This document shows, piece after piece, positions 16,577 to 26,366 of a stretch of 64,000 nt of DNA. Made by a program: the position numbers and the translations under genes. The stretch is from CATQHP01 sp965205595. Lineage in GTDB: Bacteria > Acidobacteriota > Terriglobia > Bryobacterales > UBA6623. The notes beneath the pieces were generated by a model that saw only the letters and a list, made by a program, of their open reading frames with translations, was not told where the DNA came from and did no database searches. Each line of letters starts with the position of its first letter. Positions within the stretch are counted from its first letter, which is position 1. Location: positions 1 to 64,000 of the forward strand of contig CBDBHI010000037.1 in NCBI GenBank assembly GCA_965205595.1. Direction: 5' to 3'.

Positions 16577-18723
16577 CTAGCGAGGCGCCACGGCCAGGGT
16601 GATACCCGGCTGCGAAGTTCCAGAACCAACCCTCACCTCAATCGGCACCGCGTTTCCCGGCTCTACAGAAGCCGGAACGAAAGCGTTCACTTGCACAACG
16701 CCGTAGACCAAGCCAGGCGCGCCACCTGAATAAAGCAACCTCGCTTCCAAACCACCAATCATGACTGTGGTGTCGGCGACTAATTCTGGAAATGGCTGCG
16801 TCAGCGGCACCAGCTCACCGTCTACGCTAGCTGGCCGGGTCTGGCCTCCTCCGGTCAGAAAGATTTGAATAATCTCGCCGCCGCGAGTCGGACGCCGAAT
16901 TGAGTTGGGTGAGAAATCTTGGTTCAGTATCGCGCCCTGTCCAACGCCTGTTTGTGACCGCGAAAAGATTGCCGGACTCGTCGGCCCTACTGGAACCTCA
17001 ATCGCGTTCGAAATCGCAACGCCTGATTCCACGCGGATCGACGTAAAGCTCTTGCCCACAAGGCTGAATGGGGCAATCGCGCTGACCTGATTTGGCGTGG
17101 TGAAGACCATCGACGCGGGTACTTGATCGAAGAGAACTCGAGTCGGCCCTAACCGAGTCGCGACGCGGCCGTTAGCGTCAAACGGCAAGGTTATTGGGAC
17201 TGGCGGGCCGAAGTTGTTGCCGAAGATAGTGACAATTTCGCCCGGTGCAATCGAGTCGGCTCGGAAGTCCGCGGCGCCCACAATCGCTCGGCGTTCGAGA
17301 AAGGGCTGGTAGAGCTCCGCAACAAAACCGTCGTTCGCCCCTCCCCCAAACCCATTCTGTACGGCGTTACCCGTAACAGCAAACCCTCGCACTCCCTGTT
17401 CTACGCGCTCGGGACCTCTCGAGATTGCAGCCCGCGTGTCGATGGAATTCGTAGATCCGACGATAATTTCGCCGGCACTCTTCGTGAATGCCGCCGCCGT
17501 TGCGAAGTCTTCCGAGCTCGACCCAAAGAACCCGGAGTAGTGAGTCGTAATTACGGGTTGATCGCCGACACCGTCTTCAATGCAAATCTTGGCCAAGAGG
17601 GCGTCGGTGCCCCCGAAGATCTGGGTCTGCGGGAATGAAAAATTGACGAACAGGTGGGCGGACTGGGTTCTTCCTGCTAGCACGTGGCACTGACCATTGG
17701 TCGCAACCGATTCGATACTGTCTTGGCTGGAACCGCCATACCAAAACGCCGTCGGCATGGCCGTAAGTGTTCGATTCAGCAGAGCAACGAAGATACTTCC
17801 GTTGCCAAGGTTTACAGGAGATGCGCCGGCAGGAAACCGTGTCGCGGCAGGTGCCTCGATATCATCAGAATCACTATTTATAAATAGAAGACTCCTGAAG
17901 TCTGATTGGTCACCATTGAGGAATGACTCGATCACGTAGCCGGCCAATGTGTCATTGCCGGAGCCGCCAAGAAAACTGCGTGATATTTCGCGGTAGAGAA
18001 ACGGCAAACCAAAGCGTCGTCGAATCGGCTCTTGGCACGTAATAAACGTTTCACGCTCATTGTTGAACGCGGGTTGGACAACACCCACCGAGCCGCTGAG
18101 CTCTTGCGAGAGGGTCTCGATGGCGATACAGAATGAGCCGTCTTCCGCGTAGTCGCTAAACGTTCGAAACTCGGGACGCGGTCCACCCAAATACGTGCCG
18201 TAAATCTGCGAAAGGAAAGCGTCGGGCTGCGTGGGGTCGGGGCAATAAACGGCGGTCACGGCGTCGGGGCCACCAGCGGACGCGATCTGCAGCGGAAACA
18301 CGGATACCGGAAAATCTGAGGAGCTGGAAATTCCGCTCAGAATCACGCACGTCTCGCGGGCCGCCGCTACGTTCGATGACAATCGGCCCTCGGTAATGCG
18401 TTCCTCAGCGCTACCACCGTGATAGGTTGAGTACAGGAGACTGATTCCAGGCGTAAACCCTTGTCCGCGCGACGGCGCCTTTGAGAGGTTATTCGGAAAA
18501 AAGTCGTCGGGGTCGGTAATTTTAAACACCGAGAGGAAGAGATCGTGTTGACCCGCCCGCTGTTGCTGCCTGGCGTCGTCGCTGACTGGCAGATCGGTGG
18601 AATCGGTTTCACCCATTACATACAGCAGGCCGGCGGGCCCAGCCTCAACCGATTTCGCAAGATCCTCGCCTGAGAACGGCGGAGCGAAACTAGACCATAG
18701 AGCGGCGAATCGAAGCTGCTTTT
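16577..18723 (-). CDS. TIGR03437-domain (Solibacter C-terminal) secreted protein, 5' end cut by IS21
   Basis: About 715 residues survive. The C-terminal ~230 residues form the Solibacter-type TIGR03437 domain: IVGAADFRADSIAPGEIVTI-like opening, IFGNNFGPP, VLFDQVPASMVF, QVSAIAPFSLVG, then GQGAILNQD, IIQIFLTGGGQT and VYGVVQVNAFVP. The remainder contains beta-rich repeats with YHGGSAEE, YSGFFGSSSEDFATA-like SBBP motifs. A secretion signal would be expected but is lost: homology runs straight into the left end of the insertion sequence at ~18723. It is probably non-functional. Confidence 0.75.
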
Positions 18724-18794
18724 GGGCGGAGTAAAAGTAGACCGTCCGAGTGGTCCAGCGAACATTCCTGTGGTGTTTGTGGGACACGAGAGGG

Positions 18795-20294
18795 ATGTAT
18801 CGCGTGGAGCTATACGCTCAAGTACGGCGCAGTGTCTTTGTCGAAGGGCTCAGTGAGCGCGAGGCCGCCAAACGGTTTGGCCTGGCGCGAGGGACGGTGC
18901 GCAAGATGTTGCGCTACGCCACTCCGCCGGGCTATCGGCGGCGCCAACCAGCGCAGAGGCCGAAGCTGGATCCCTTCACCGGAATCGTCGATCAGATCCT
19001 CAGCGACGATCAGGAACGTCCGAAGAAACAACGCCACACCGCAAAACGCATCTTCGACCGCTTGCGCGACGAGTACGATTTCACCGGCGGTTACACGATC
19101 GTCAAGGACTATGTTCGCGACAAGAAGCTCGGCGGGCAAGAGATGTTCGTGCCGCTGGTGCATCCGGCGGGCGATGCCCAGGCCGACTGCGGTGAAGCTC
19201 TGGTGGTCATTGACGGCGTACAGCGCAAGGCGCACTACTTGGTGGTCGATCTGCCGCCTAGCGATGACGCTTTCGTAAAAGCTTTCCCGGCCGCGACGAC
19301 GGAAGCGTTTTGCGAGGGGCACAACGCAGCGTTTCGGTACTTCGGCGGCGTGCCACGCAGCATCCTCTACGACAACACGACCTTGGCGCTGGCGAGGATT
19401 CTGGGCGACGGCAGGCGCAAGCGGACCAGGGTGTTCAGTGAACTGCAGTCGCACTATTTATTCTCCGATCGTTTCGGGCGTCCGGGCAAAGGCAACGACA
19501 AGGGAAAGGTGGAAGGACTGGTCGGTTATGCCCGGCGGAACTTCATGGTGCCGGCGCCAAGGTTTCCAAGCTGGGAAGCGTTCAACGAGCAGCTCGAAGC
19601 GCAGTGCCTCAACAATCGTAAGCGGCGCTTGCGGCGGCACACCGAAACGATTGAGGAACGTTTCAAGCGTGACCGCCAAGCGTTGTTGCCCTTGCCGCCC
19701 ACGCCCTATGACGCCTGCGACAAACGCACCACGCGGGTGACGTCGCTGTCATTGGTGCGCTATCGCGCCAACGACTACTCGGTGCCCACACGCTACGGAC
19801 ATCGCCAGGTGTTGCTGAAAGGCTACGTCGATGAAATCGTGATCTGTTGTGGCAGCGAAGAGATCGCGCGCCACCGGCGCAGTTACGAACGCGAAGAGTT
19901 GATCTTCGATCCGCTGCATTACCTAGCACTGCTGGAACGCAAGACCAACGCGCTCGATCAAGCGGCCCCGTTGGCGGGCTGGGAGCTGCCCGAACAGTTC
20001 CCGTGCTTGAGACGTTTGCTCGAGGCACGGTTGGGAAAGCCAGGCAAGCGCGAGTACGTGCGGGTATTGCGATGACTGGAGGACTTCCGATTCGAGCACG
20101 TTGCCGCGGCGGTGCGCCAAGCCTGCGAGTTGGGAGCGATTGGCTTGGATGCAGTCAGGCACTTAGTGCTGTGCCGCATCGAGCAACGGCCGCCGCGCTT
20201 GGACTTGACGAAGTATCCGCACCTGCCGGCAGCCCAGGTGGAGCAAACCTCCGCTGCGGACTATTTGGCACTGCCGGCACAAGGAGGGGGGTAA
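18795..20294 (+). pseudogene. istA: IS21 transposase IstA with an in-frame TGA
   Basis: Reading from the ATG at 18795, the N-terminal helix-turn-helix includes GLSEREAAKRFGLARGTVRKML. The DDE core has QADCGEALVVIDG, ILYDNTTLAL and GKVEGLVGYARRNF. A TGA at 20073-20075 interrupts the frame after VRVLR. The same frame then continues with LEDFRFEHVAAAVRQACELG to a TAA at 20292-20294, giving the ~500-residue length normal for IstA. The protein would lose ~72 C-terminal residues, so the copy may be defective. The final stop overlaps the istB start (TAATG). Confidence 0.85.
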
Positions 20295-21055
20295 TGGCGA
20301 GGTCGAAACTTCTGCTCGAAGCGCATTTGAAAGCGTTGCGGCTGCCAACCTTCCTGCGCGAGTACGACAAACTGGCGCGGCAATGCGCCGCCGAGAGCTT
20401 GGATTCGAGGAGCTTCCTGCAACAACTCTGCGAGCTGGAACTGCTCGACCGTGAACAGCGGGCCACCGAGCGCCGCAGCAAGGCCGCGAAGTTTCCCGTG
20501 ACCAAGAGTCTGGACACTTTCGACTTCCCGTCCTTGCCGGCGTTGAACAAGAAGCTGGTGCTGGAACTGGCGCGCTGTGAGTTTATCGACCGCCGCGAAA
20601 ACGTGCCGGCACTGGGTAATTCCGGCACGGGCAAAACGCACATCGGCTTGGCGTTGGGACTGGCGGCTTGTCAGCGCGGCTATCGAACACGCTTCACAAC
20701 AGCGGCGGCACTGGTCAATGAGCTGCTCGAAGCCCGAGATGAACGGCGCTTGCTGCGATGTCAAAAGCAGTTGGCCAAGCAGGATCTGCTGATCGTCGAT
20801 GAACTGGGCTACGTGCCGCTATCGAAGACCGGAGCGGAGTTATTGTTCGAAGTGTTTTCCCAGCGCTACGAACAGGGCTCGACGCTGGTCACCTCGAATC
20901 TGCCGTTTAACGAATGGACGGAGGTCTTCGGCTCCGAGCGGCTGACCGGCGCCCTGCTCGATCGCCTCACGCACCACGTTCATATTCTAGAGCTGAACGG
21001 CGAAAGCTTCCGTCTGATCCAGAGCAAGAAGAAGCGGGCTCACTCTTTGGGCTGA
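20294..21055 (+). CDS. istB: IS21 helper ATPase IstB
   Basis: 253 residues from the ATG at 20294, preceded by AGGAGGGGGG. IstB is the AAA+ ATPase assisting IstA in target capture. The N-terminal helical part has LKALRLPTFLREYDKL. Walker A is GNSGTGKTHIGLALG, with Asn-Ser where Pro-Pro is commoner, and Walker B is LLIVDELGYVPLSK. It ends with LNGESFRLIQSKKKR. It appears intact. The ~170 bp after it hold G+C-rich sequence and the right IS end. Confidence 0.9.
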   Translation: MARSKLLLEAHLKALRLPTFLREYDKLARQCAAESLDSRSFLQQLCELELLDREQRATERRSKAAKFPVTKSLDTFDFPSLPALNKKLVLELARCEFIDRRENVPALGNSGTGKTHIGLALGLAACQRGYRTRFTTAAALVNELLEARDERRLLRCQKQLAKQDLLIVDELGYVPLSKTGAELLFEVFSQRYEQGSTLVTSNLPFNEWTEVFGSERLTGALLDRLTHHVHILELNGESFRLIQSKKKRAHSLG

Positions 21056-21224
21056 CCCACCGGCCACTCGCCCGGTTTTCGTGGGACGGCCTCCACTACG
21101 CCTGGGCCGCCCTAAAGGGCGACCGCAGGCTCCGTTCCAGCCGTCCCACGAAAACCGCTACCCCTTCACCAACTGGTCTACTTTTGCTCCGCCGAAGTGG
21201 TCCAAATTTACTCCGCCCTTGACA

Positions 21225-21432
21225 CGGGGATGATCGCAAAGGTTTCAAACGCCGCTCTTTCGACAATGCTTTCGTCGACGTCGCGAAATACGGCGGGCAA
21301 AAAGACGCGGGCGTAACAAGCGCCCGGCTTTGCGTTTGGTGGGAAGGGCTCCTCTCTCGACTGCGCGCTGCTCGTCAATGCAAACACTAAACCGAACAAG
21401 GTGATCCACAATTTCCGCTGATAGGCGCACAT
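21225..21432 (-). pseudogene. Truncated secreted protein (OmpA-associated envelope type)
   Basis: Only the first ~70 residues remain before the IS21 right end. A signal peptide is obvious: MCAYQRKLWITLFGLVFALTSSA followed by Gln-Ser. The mature start EPFPPNAKPGACYARVFLP, then VFRDVDESIVE, resembles the proline/cysteine lead-in (PPNAxPGxCYxR) found in OmpA-type or peptidoglycan-binding envelope proteins; this is by recollection. The fragment is on the same strand as the truncated TIGR03437 gene beyond the IS, but the two do not look like one protein. Confidence 0.5.
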
Positions 21433-21567
21433 AGCACAAGCCCTCCCGGGGAGCTAAGAAAAATCATACGCCCGACAAGGCGCTATCTGTCGCCCAAACG
21501 GAATAAGTTTATAGGGAAATTACAGCGCAATTTAGTCGTAGCGAGCGTGTCAAAAGCACGGCTCGCG

Positions 21568-23043
21568 TCAATGCTCGATACGGCTTGGAACGAGCGGTTG
21601 CGTTTGCTCAACTGCTCGCAGGTCTTCGAGAGTAATTGACTTGCCCTCTTCGTGGTATTCCTCGTCCACGTTGACCTGCCACAAGTCATAGTGACTGCCA
21701 ACAATATTCAGAGCCGCCATCATCGCCGTCAGCATCGAATGGTCTTGGTTGTTGTAGCGGTGCATGCCGTTGCGGCCGACAAGCTGGAGATTCGAAAACT
21801 GCGCCAGCCAATCTCGAACGACCTTCACCGCTTCACCGTAGCCACGGTCATAGATCGGATATGCTTTCGGCATTCGAACTACCGTGCCATCGACAACCAA
21901 CTCGCGTTTCACAAGCCCTAGCTTGTCGATCTCGCGAGTGCCGAGTGTGACGAGATCGCTGTCGCTCATCTCCCACAAATCGTCACCCTCAAAGCAAAAG
22001 TATTCGAGCCCTAGACATGATTTTCCATCCTCGGGAATCATCTCAGGGCTCCAGTTGACGAAGTTTTGAACTCGCCCAACCTGCACGCTTGATTCGTGTA
22101 TGTAGATCCAGGTGTCGGGGAACAGCACCTCGGCATCGATAATCAACGCGACCGTCACGAAATCGCGATACTTCAGCCGGCGTGCCGCCGCGACTACGTT
22201 TTCAGGAGGCGCCGGCTGCATTGCCTCAATTAGATCGCGGATCGCGACACTGCTGATGAAATGATCTCCCGCATATGTCTCAGCGCCCGCTTCGACGTTC
22301 GTGATTGCGCCATCCCTCCAGCGTATAGCTGGCACCGGCTTATTGAGAAGAACATCGGAACCTTGCGCGGACACCAACTCGGCCGCGCGCTCCCACATCA
22401 TTCCAGGGCCCAGCCGTGGGTACATAAATTCGTCGATCAACGTCTTGATCACGCCGTCCTTGTCCTTGGCGCGCTCACCAAACAAGGCGTTTTTGATCGC
22501 GGTCGTGAGCGACAGGCCCTTGATGCGCTGCGCCGCCCATTCCGCCTGGATCTCGTTTGTTGGAATGCCCCAAACTTTTTCGGTGTACGTCTTGAAAAAT
22601 ATCTGAAAAAGACGCACTCCAAATCGATTGGAAACCCAGTCCTCAAAACTCTCTTCAGGAGAAATTGGAAAGACGCGAGCCTTTGCGTAGCTCAGCATGC
22701 AACGCGCCGTTTCGAACAACCCCAAGCCAAACAAAGCGTTCGCCGGCTTCAGAGGATAAGAAAAGAAGGTCCCCTTATAGAAAATACGGGACATCCGTTT
22801 TCGCTTGATCAAGTCGTCGCCGAGGATCTCCTTCCAAAGATCTTCGACCGGAGTCACTTTCGTGAAGAATCGGTGGCCGCCAATATCGAAGCGGTAGCCC
22901 TTATAGTTTGCAGTGCGCGAGATGCCGCCGACAATGTTGTCGCGCTCAAGCACCACGCTCCGCACGTTTCGCTTCGCGAGTTCATATGCCGCTGTGAGTC
23001 CGGCCGGACCAGCACCTAAAATCACTACCGGCGATTGAGGCAT
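21568..23043 (-). CDS. NAD(P)/FAD-dependent oxidoreductase (protoporphyrinogen oxidase / UDP-galactopyranose mutase-like)
   Basis: 491 residues. The FAD-binding motif is at the N-terminus (VVILGAGPAGLTAAYELAKR), then VVLERDNIVGGISRT and YRFDIGGHRFF. A typical family block is YTEKVWGIPTNEIQAEWAAQRI. The C-terminus carries NLQLVGRNGMHRYNNQDHSM, which contacts FAD in amine-oxidase-fold proteins. Members are often found in glycan clusters and in carotenoid or sterol pathways; no partner here decides this. It lies between the two insertion sequences and looks intact. Confidence 0.85.
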   Translation of the reverse strand: MPQSPVVILGAGPAGLTAAYELAKRNVRSVVLERDNIVGGISRTANYKGYRFDIGGHRFFTKVTPVEDLWKEILGDDLIKRKRMSRIFYKGTFFSYPLKPANALFGLGLFETARCMLSYAKARVFPISPEESFEDWVSNRFGVRLFQIFFKTYTEKVWGIPTNEIQAEWAAQRIKGLSLTTAIKNALFGERAKDKDGVIKTLIDEFMYPRLGPGMMWERAAELVSAQGSDVLLNKPVPAIRWRDGAITNVEAGAETYAGDHFISSVAIRDLIEAMQPAPPENVVAAARRLKYRDFVTVALIIDAEVLFPDTWIYIHESSVQVGRVQNFVNWSPEMIPEDGKSCLGLEYFCFEGDDLWEMSDSDLVTLGTREIDKLGLVKRELVVDGTVVRMPKAYPIYDRGYGEAVKVVRDWLAQFSNLQLVGRNGMHRYNNQDHSMLTAMMAALNIVGSHYDLWQVNVDEEYHEEGKSITLEDLRAVEQTQPLVPSRIEH

Positions 23044-23192
23044 TTGAATCTAAGATCGTAACAAAGAGGAAATGTTTTAACGGTGCCCCGTCTTGTCCAA
23101 TACAAGATGAGCCTGAAGGGGAGGGCGATTCCAATACAAGATGAGCCTGACGGGGATCCGTTGGGTGGTCAGGAACAGAGCAGCTGCGGGCG

Positions 23193-24446
23193 ATGGGAGT
23201 CGCCGTGCAGCAAGCCGAATCGCTGAGTCTGGAGCAGATCGAGTGTTTTCTCGACGGGTGCCAATCCGTCGCCTTCGAGGGCGGCAATCGAAGCGACAAA
23301 TATGCGCTCGTCGAAAGCGTCTTGAAGCGGCATCACTATGCCGACCAGAAGCGCTCCGTCAAGGGTCTCCTGCGGCGTTATCTCGCTAAGCTCACGGGCT
23401 TAAGCCGCGCGCAACTCACCCGCCTGATCGGACAGTTCTTGCACACGCGTTGCGTCCGTCCGAGGGCCTATCGGCGGCGCCGTTTTCCCAGCAAGTACAC
23501 ACGCGCCGACAGCGTCTTACTGGCGCACGTCGATCGAGTTCATCAGCGCCTCTCGGGGCCGGCCACCCGCCGCATTCTCCAACGCGAGTTCCAGATCTAC
23601 GGCCGCAAAGAGTTTCGACGCCTGGCCGAATTGTCCGTGGGCCAGCTGTACAACTTGCGAAAAAGAGCCGTCTACCAACGTCACAGTTTGCATCTCGACA
23701 AGACCCGTCCCACGCCCGTGGCGATCGGCGAACGCCGCCAACCCGAGCCGCGAGGACGTCCGGGCTACCTGCGCATCGACACCGTGCACTCGCCCGAACA
23801 GGAAGGCGAAAAAGGCGCCTACAGCATCAATGTGGTCGACGAAGTGACGCAGTGGCAGGCCGTCGGCTGCGTCCAACGCATCAACGAAAATCACCTCATT
23901 CCCTTGCTGGAAGGCCTTTTGGAACAATTTCCATTTATCGTTCGCGGCTTTCACTCCGACAATGGCAGCGAATTCGTCAACCATCAAACCGCTAAACTGC
24001 TCGAGAAGTTGCGAATTGAATTTACGAAGTCTCGCGCGCGCCGTTCGAACGACAATGCCTTGGTCGAAACCAAGAACGGCGCGGTGGTGCGCAAGTGGAT
24101 GGGCTACCAGTTTTTGCCCTCGGAAGCGACGCAGGCGATCGACACCTTCTACCGCCAGTGGCTCAACCCGTACTTGAATTTTCATCGCCCATGCGCTTTC
24201 GCCAGCGAGCGCCGAGACCGCCGCGGCAAGTTGCGCAAGGTGTACGCCGAGTGGAGCACGCCGTGGGAAAAGCTGCTCAGCCTGCCCGCCGAGCAGCGCG
24301 GCCTGCGCGCGGATCGCTCGCTCAAGAAGCTCCAAGCGCGAGCGGACACTTGTTCCGACACCGAGTTTGCCGAGCAACTCGACGCTCAGCGCAACGAACT
24401 GCAACGCGTCTGCAAAGACCTCGCGATCTGCTGGCGCACGCGCTAG
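23193..24446 (+). CDS. DDE integrase-core (rve) transposase
   Basis: 417 residues. The N-terminal ~130 residues are DNA-binding helices (SVKGLLRRYLAKLTGLSRAQ). The integrase core has all three acidic residues: Asp in YLRIDTVHSPEQEG, Asp in GFHSDNGSEFVN and Glu in NDNALVETKNGAVVRKW. The C-terminal part is basic. It resembles large integrase-like transposases of IS481/ISNCY type; family assignment needs a database comparison. It appears intact, with inverted ends on both sides. Confidence 0.85.
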   Translation: MGVAVQQAESLSLEQIECFLDGCQSVAFEGGNRSDKYALVESVLKRHHYADQKRSVKGLLRRYLAKLTGLSRAQLTRLIGQFLHTRCVRPRAYRRRRFPSKYTRADSVLLAHVDRVHQRLSGPATRRILQREFQIYGRKEFRRLAELSVGQLYNLRKRAVYQRHSLHLDKTRPTPVAIGERRQPEPRGRPGYLRIDTVHSPEQEGEKGAYSINVVDEVTQWQAVGCVQRINENHLIPLLEGLLEQFPFIVRGFHSDNGSEFVNHQTAKLLEKLRIEFTKSRARRSNDNALVETKNGAVVRKWMGYQFLPSEATQAIDTFYRQWLNPYLNFHRPCAFASERRDRRGKLRKVYAEWSTPWEKLLSLPAEQRGLRADRSLKKLQARADTCSDTEFAEQLDAQRNELQRVCKDLAICWRTR

Positions 24447-24472
24447 ACAACGCCCCGACCCGAGGCGTTGTC
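24446..24472 (+). terminator. Hairpin after the transposase gene
   Basis: GACAACGCC (24446-24454) pairs perfectly with GGCGTTGTC (24464-24472). It begins inside the transposase stop codon. There is no U-run, so factor-independent termination is uncertain. The remaining 240 bp to 24714 hold only the IS right end. Confidence 0.4.
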
Positions 24473-24714
24473 GGCTCCTCCGGCCCACGTCCGAAGACGG
24501 CCGTGGGGTCTCGCCTGGGATGGCTGCAAAGGGGGACTGGGGCTGCCGCCCCTTCCCCCTTATGCAATCCCCCTCACCCCGCCTTACGGGCCCCACAACG
24601 GGCTTCAACCTCAAGCCCCAATCCGAGCTATAATCCCTCCTGCCCACAGCTACCTTCGCCTGCCTCCTTCAGGCTCATCTTTCGATTGGAAAAGAGGGCC
24701 CGCTGCCTGTAGAC

Positions 24715-26133
24715 TCACGACACCATTTGCTTGACTACAGAGCCACCAACGTCGGTGAGCCGGAAGTCTCGGCCCATATGGCGGTAGGTCAGACGGGTGT
24801 GATCTAAGCCCAATTGATTGAGCACGGTTGCTTGCAAGTCGTGGACATGTACACGGTCTCTCACAATTTGGAGAGCCAATTCGTCGGTTTCGCCAACCAC
24901 TCGGCCGCCTTTGAAGCCACCGCCGGCCGCCCACATCGTAAATCCGTTTGGGTGGTGATCGCGGCCGACCGTAGCTAAGTCTTCCGGGCGACGAATGTCG
25001 GCCAGCGACGTTCTACCGAATTCGCCTCCCCAGATGACGATCGTTTCGTCGAGTAGGCCACGCTGCTTGAGATCGCGGATCAAAGCTGCACTAGGTTGAT
25101 CGGTAATTTCGCAGTTCTTCTTGAGGTCACGCTTAAGGTTCTGATGCTGATCCCATGAGGCATGGGCGACCAGCACGACGCGGACTCCGCGCTCGACCAT
25201 GCGCCGTGCCAGCAGGCAGTTCGTTGCGTAGGGTCGGCAGATCTCTCGATTGAGACCGTAGGCCTCGCGAGTCGACTCGGCCTCGTCAGAAAAATCGAGC
25301 AGATCGGGAGCTTCAGCCTGCATGCGAAACGCAAGTTCGTATGACGATATGCGCGACTCGATTTCGGCATCGCCGGTTTTTGCATAGCGCTCTCGATTGA
25401 GATCACCAATCGCGTCGAGACCAAGGCGCTGCATCTCATTCGTAACCCCGGGGGGATTGGAAAGATACAAAATCGGGTCACCCGAGCTGCGGAACGGAAC
25501 TCCCTGATAGGCGGACGGCAGAAATCCGCTCGACCAGTTGCCCGACCCACCACTGGTTCCCTTTCCTGAGCTCAAGACTACGAACCCCGGGAGGTTTTTG
25601 GACTCGCTACCTAGGCCATAGGTCAGCCATGAGCCGATCGTAGGCCGCCCCAGCAGCGAGCTTCCAGTCATCAACAGCGACTGCCCGGGGTGGTGGTTAA
25701 ATGCCTCGGAGAACATCGATCGGACAACGCACATTTCGTCGGCAATCGACTGTGTGTGAGGCAGAAGGTCGCTGATCTCGATGCCGCTTTGGCCGCAGCG
25801 CTTGAACTGCTGCACACTGGCGAGCACGCTTGCGTTCTTCTTGATGAACGCGAGTTGCAGGTCCTTCGTCATTGAAGGAGGCAACGATTGACCGTGGTAT
25901 TTCTGAAGCGCCGGCTTAGGGTCGAGCAGGTCCATCTGACTCGGCGCGCCGGCCTGAAATAGGAAAATGACGTTCTTCGCGCGAGGCGAGAAGTGGCTCG
26001 ACTTGGGCGCCAGCGGATCGCTGGTTTCCGCTGCCGCTGCCGTGCGCCCCTCTAGGCCAAGTAAGTCGGCCATCGCGACCGAGCCGATACCAGCAGTGAC
26101 ACGATTTAAGAAATCGCGGCGATTCGCATTCAC
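24715..26133 (-). CDS. DUF1501 family exported protein
   Basis: 472 residues with a Tat leader: NRRDFLNRVTAGIGSVAMAD. DUF1501 proteins belong to the alkaline-phosphatase/sulfatase superfamily. Family blocks seen are AKNVIFLFQAGAPSQMDLLDPKP, MFSEAFNHHPGQSLLMTG, GFVVLSSGKGTSGG, and near the C-terminus ETIVIWGGEFGRT with GRDHHPNGFTMWAAGGG. In Planctomycetes and relatives the gene is usually paired with a DUF1549/DUF1553 cytochrome-type gene; none is found upstream here, where a palindromic element and then an unrelated lipoprotein gene occur. Confidence 0.88.
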   Translation of the reverse strand: MNANRRDFLNRVTAGIGSVAMADLLGLEGRTAAAAETSDPLAPKSSHFSPRAKNVIFLFQAGAPSQMDLLDPKPALQKYHGQSLPPSMTKDLQLAFIKKNASVLASVQQFKRCGQSGIEISDLLPHTQSIADEMCVVRSMFSEAFNHHPGQSLLMTGSSLLGRPTIGSWLTYGLGSESKNLPGFVVLSSGKGTSGGSGNWSSGFLPSAYQGVPFRSSGDPILYLSNPPGVTNEMQRLGLDAIGDLNRERYAKTGDAEIESRISSYELAFRMQAEAPDLLDFSDEAESTREAYGLNREICRPYATNCLLARRMVERGVRVVLVAHASWDQHQNLKRDLKKNCEITDQPSAALIRDLKQRGLLDETIVIWGGEFGRTSLADIRRPEDLATVGRDHHPNGFTMWAAGGGFKGGRVVGETDELALQIVRDRVHVHDLQATVLNQLGLDHTRLTYRHMGRDFRLTDVGGSVVKQMVS

Positions 26134-26183
26134 GCCTAGAGGTTACCACCAGCCGCGCGCCGACGATGCCCCAGATCGGTCGT

Positions 26184-26356
26184 TAGCCCGCATTTCTCAC
26201 CAGGCGACGAGGGAACGTGTGTCAATACGAGGCGAGCGACACTTGGCGCGCGCAGGCGTACTCTTGCAGTCCGTTGAGCACGGCAAGCGAGCGCAACAAA
26301 GTAATGGCGCGGCTGACGCGTACTTTCACCGTTGGCTGGCGAGAAATGCGGCCTAG
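26184..26356. mobile_element. Palindromic element A, full copy 1
   Basis: Begins TTAGCCCGCATTTCTCACCA and ends TGGCGAGAAATGCGGCCTAG. The core, with GCGCGCAGGCGTACTCTTGC and GAGCACGGCAAGCGAGCGCA, is shared with the copies at 29252 and 46205 (the latter reversed). No open reading frame of note. It lies between two same-strand genes. Confidence 0.7.
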
Positions 26357-26366
26357 AGTCAGACCA

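Larger units (their letters stand above)
18724..21224 (+). mobile_element. IS21-family insertion sequence
   Basis: About 2.5 kb with istA and istB. The left end has GGGCGGAGTAAAAGTAGACC from 18724. The right end holds the inverted match GGTCTACTTTTGCTCCGCC plus TTTACTCCGCCCTTGACA, ending at ~21224. Multiple internal copies of the end sequence are usual for IS21. The right terminus reads TGTCAAGGGCGG outward-in, but the bases left of 18724 do not match TGTCAA, so the left tip may be eroded. No target duplication is evident. Both flanking genes are truncated at its edges. Confidence 0.8.
23096..24690 (+). mobile_element. Insertion sequence with rve-type DDE transposase
   Basis: The left end TCCAATACAAGATGAGCCTG starts at 23096. 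A second copy lies about 39 bp further in (ATTCCAATACAAGATGAGCC). The right end CTTCAGGCTCATCTTTCGAT followed by TGGA stops at ~24690 and is the inverted match with small differences. Between them is one transposase gene and a 9-bp perfect hairpin after it. About 1.6 kb. It sits 24 bp downstream of the DUF1501 stop codon and 53 bp upstream of the FAD oxidoreductase. Confidence 0.75.

Noticed and set aside
20073..20075. Selenocysteine TGA in IstA
   Set aside because: The position is in a C-terminal helix of a transposase and no downstream SECIS-like hairpin is apparent.
23517..24647. 376-codon minus-strand open frame
   Set aside because: Antisense to the DDE transposase, whose catalytic residues are clear.
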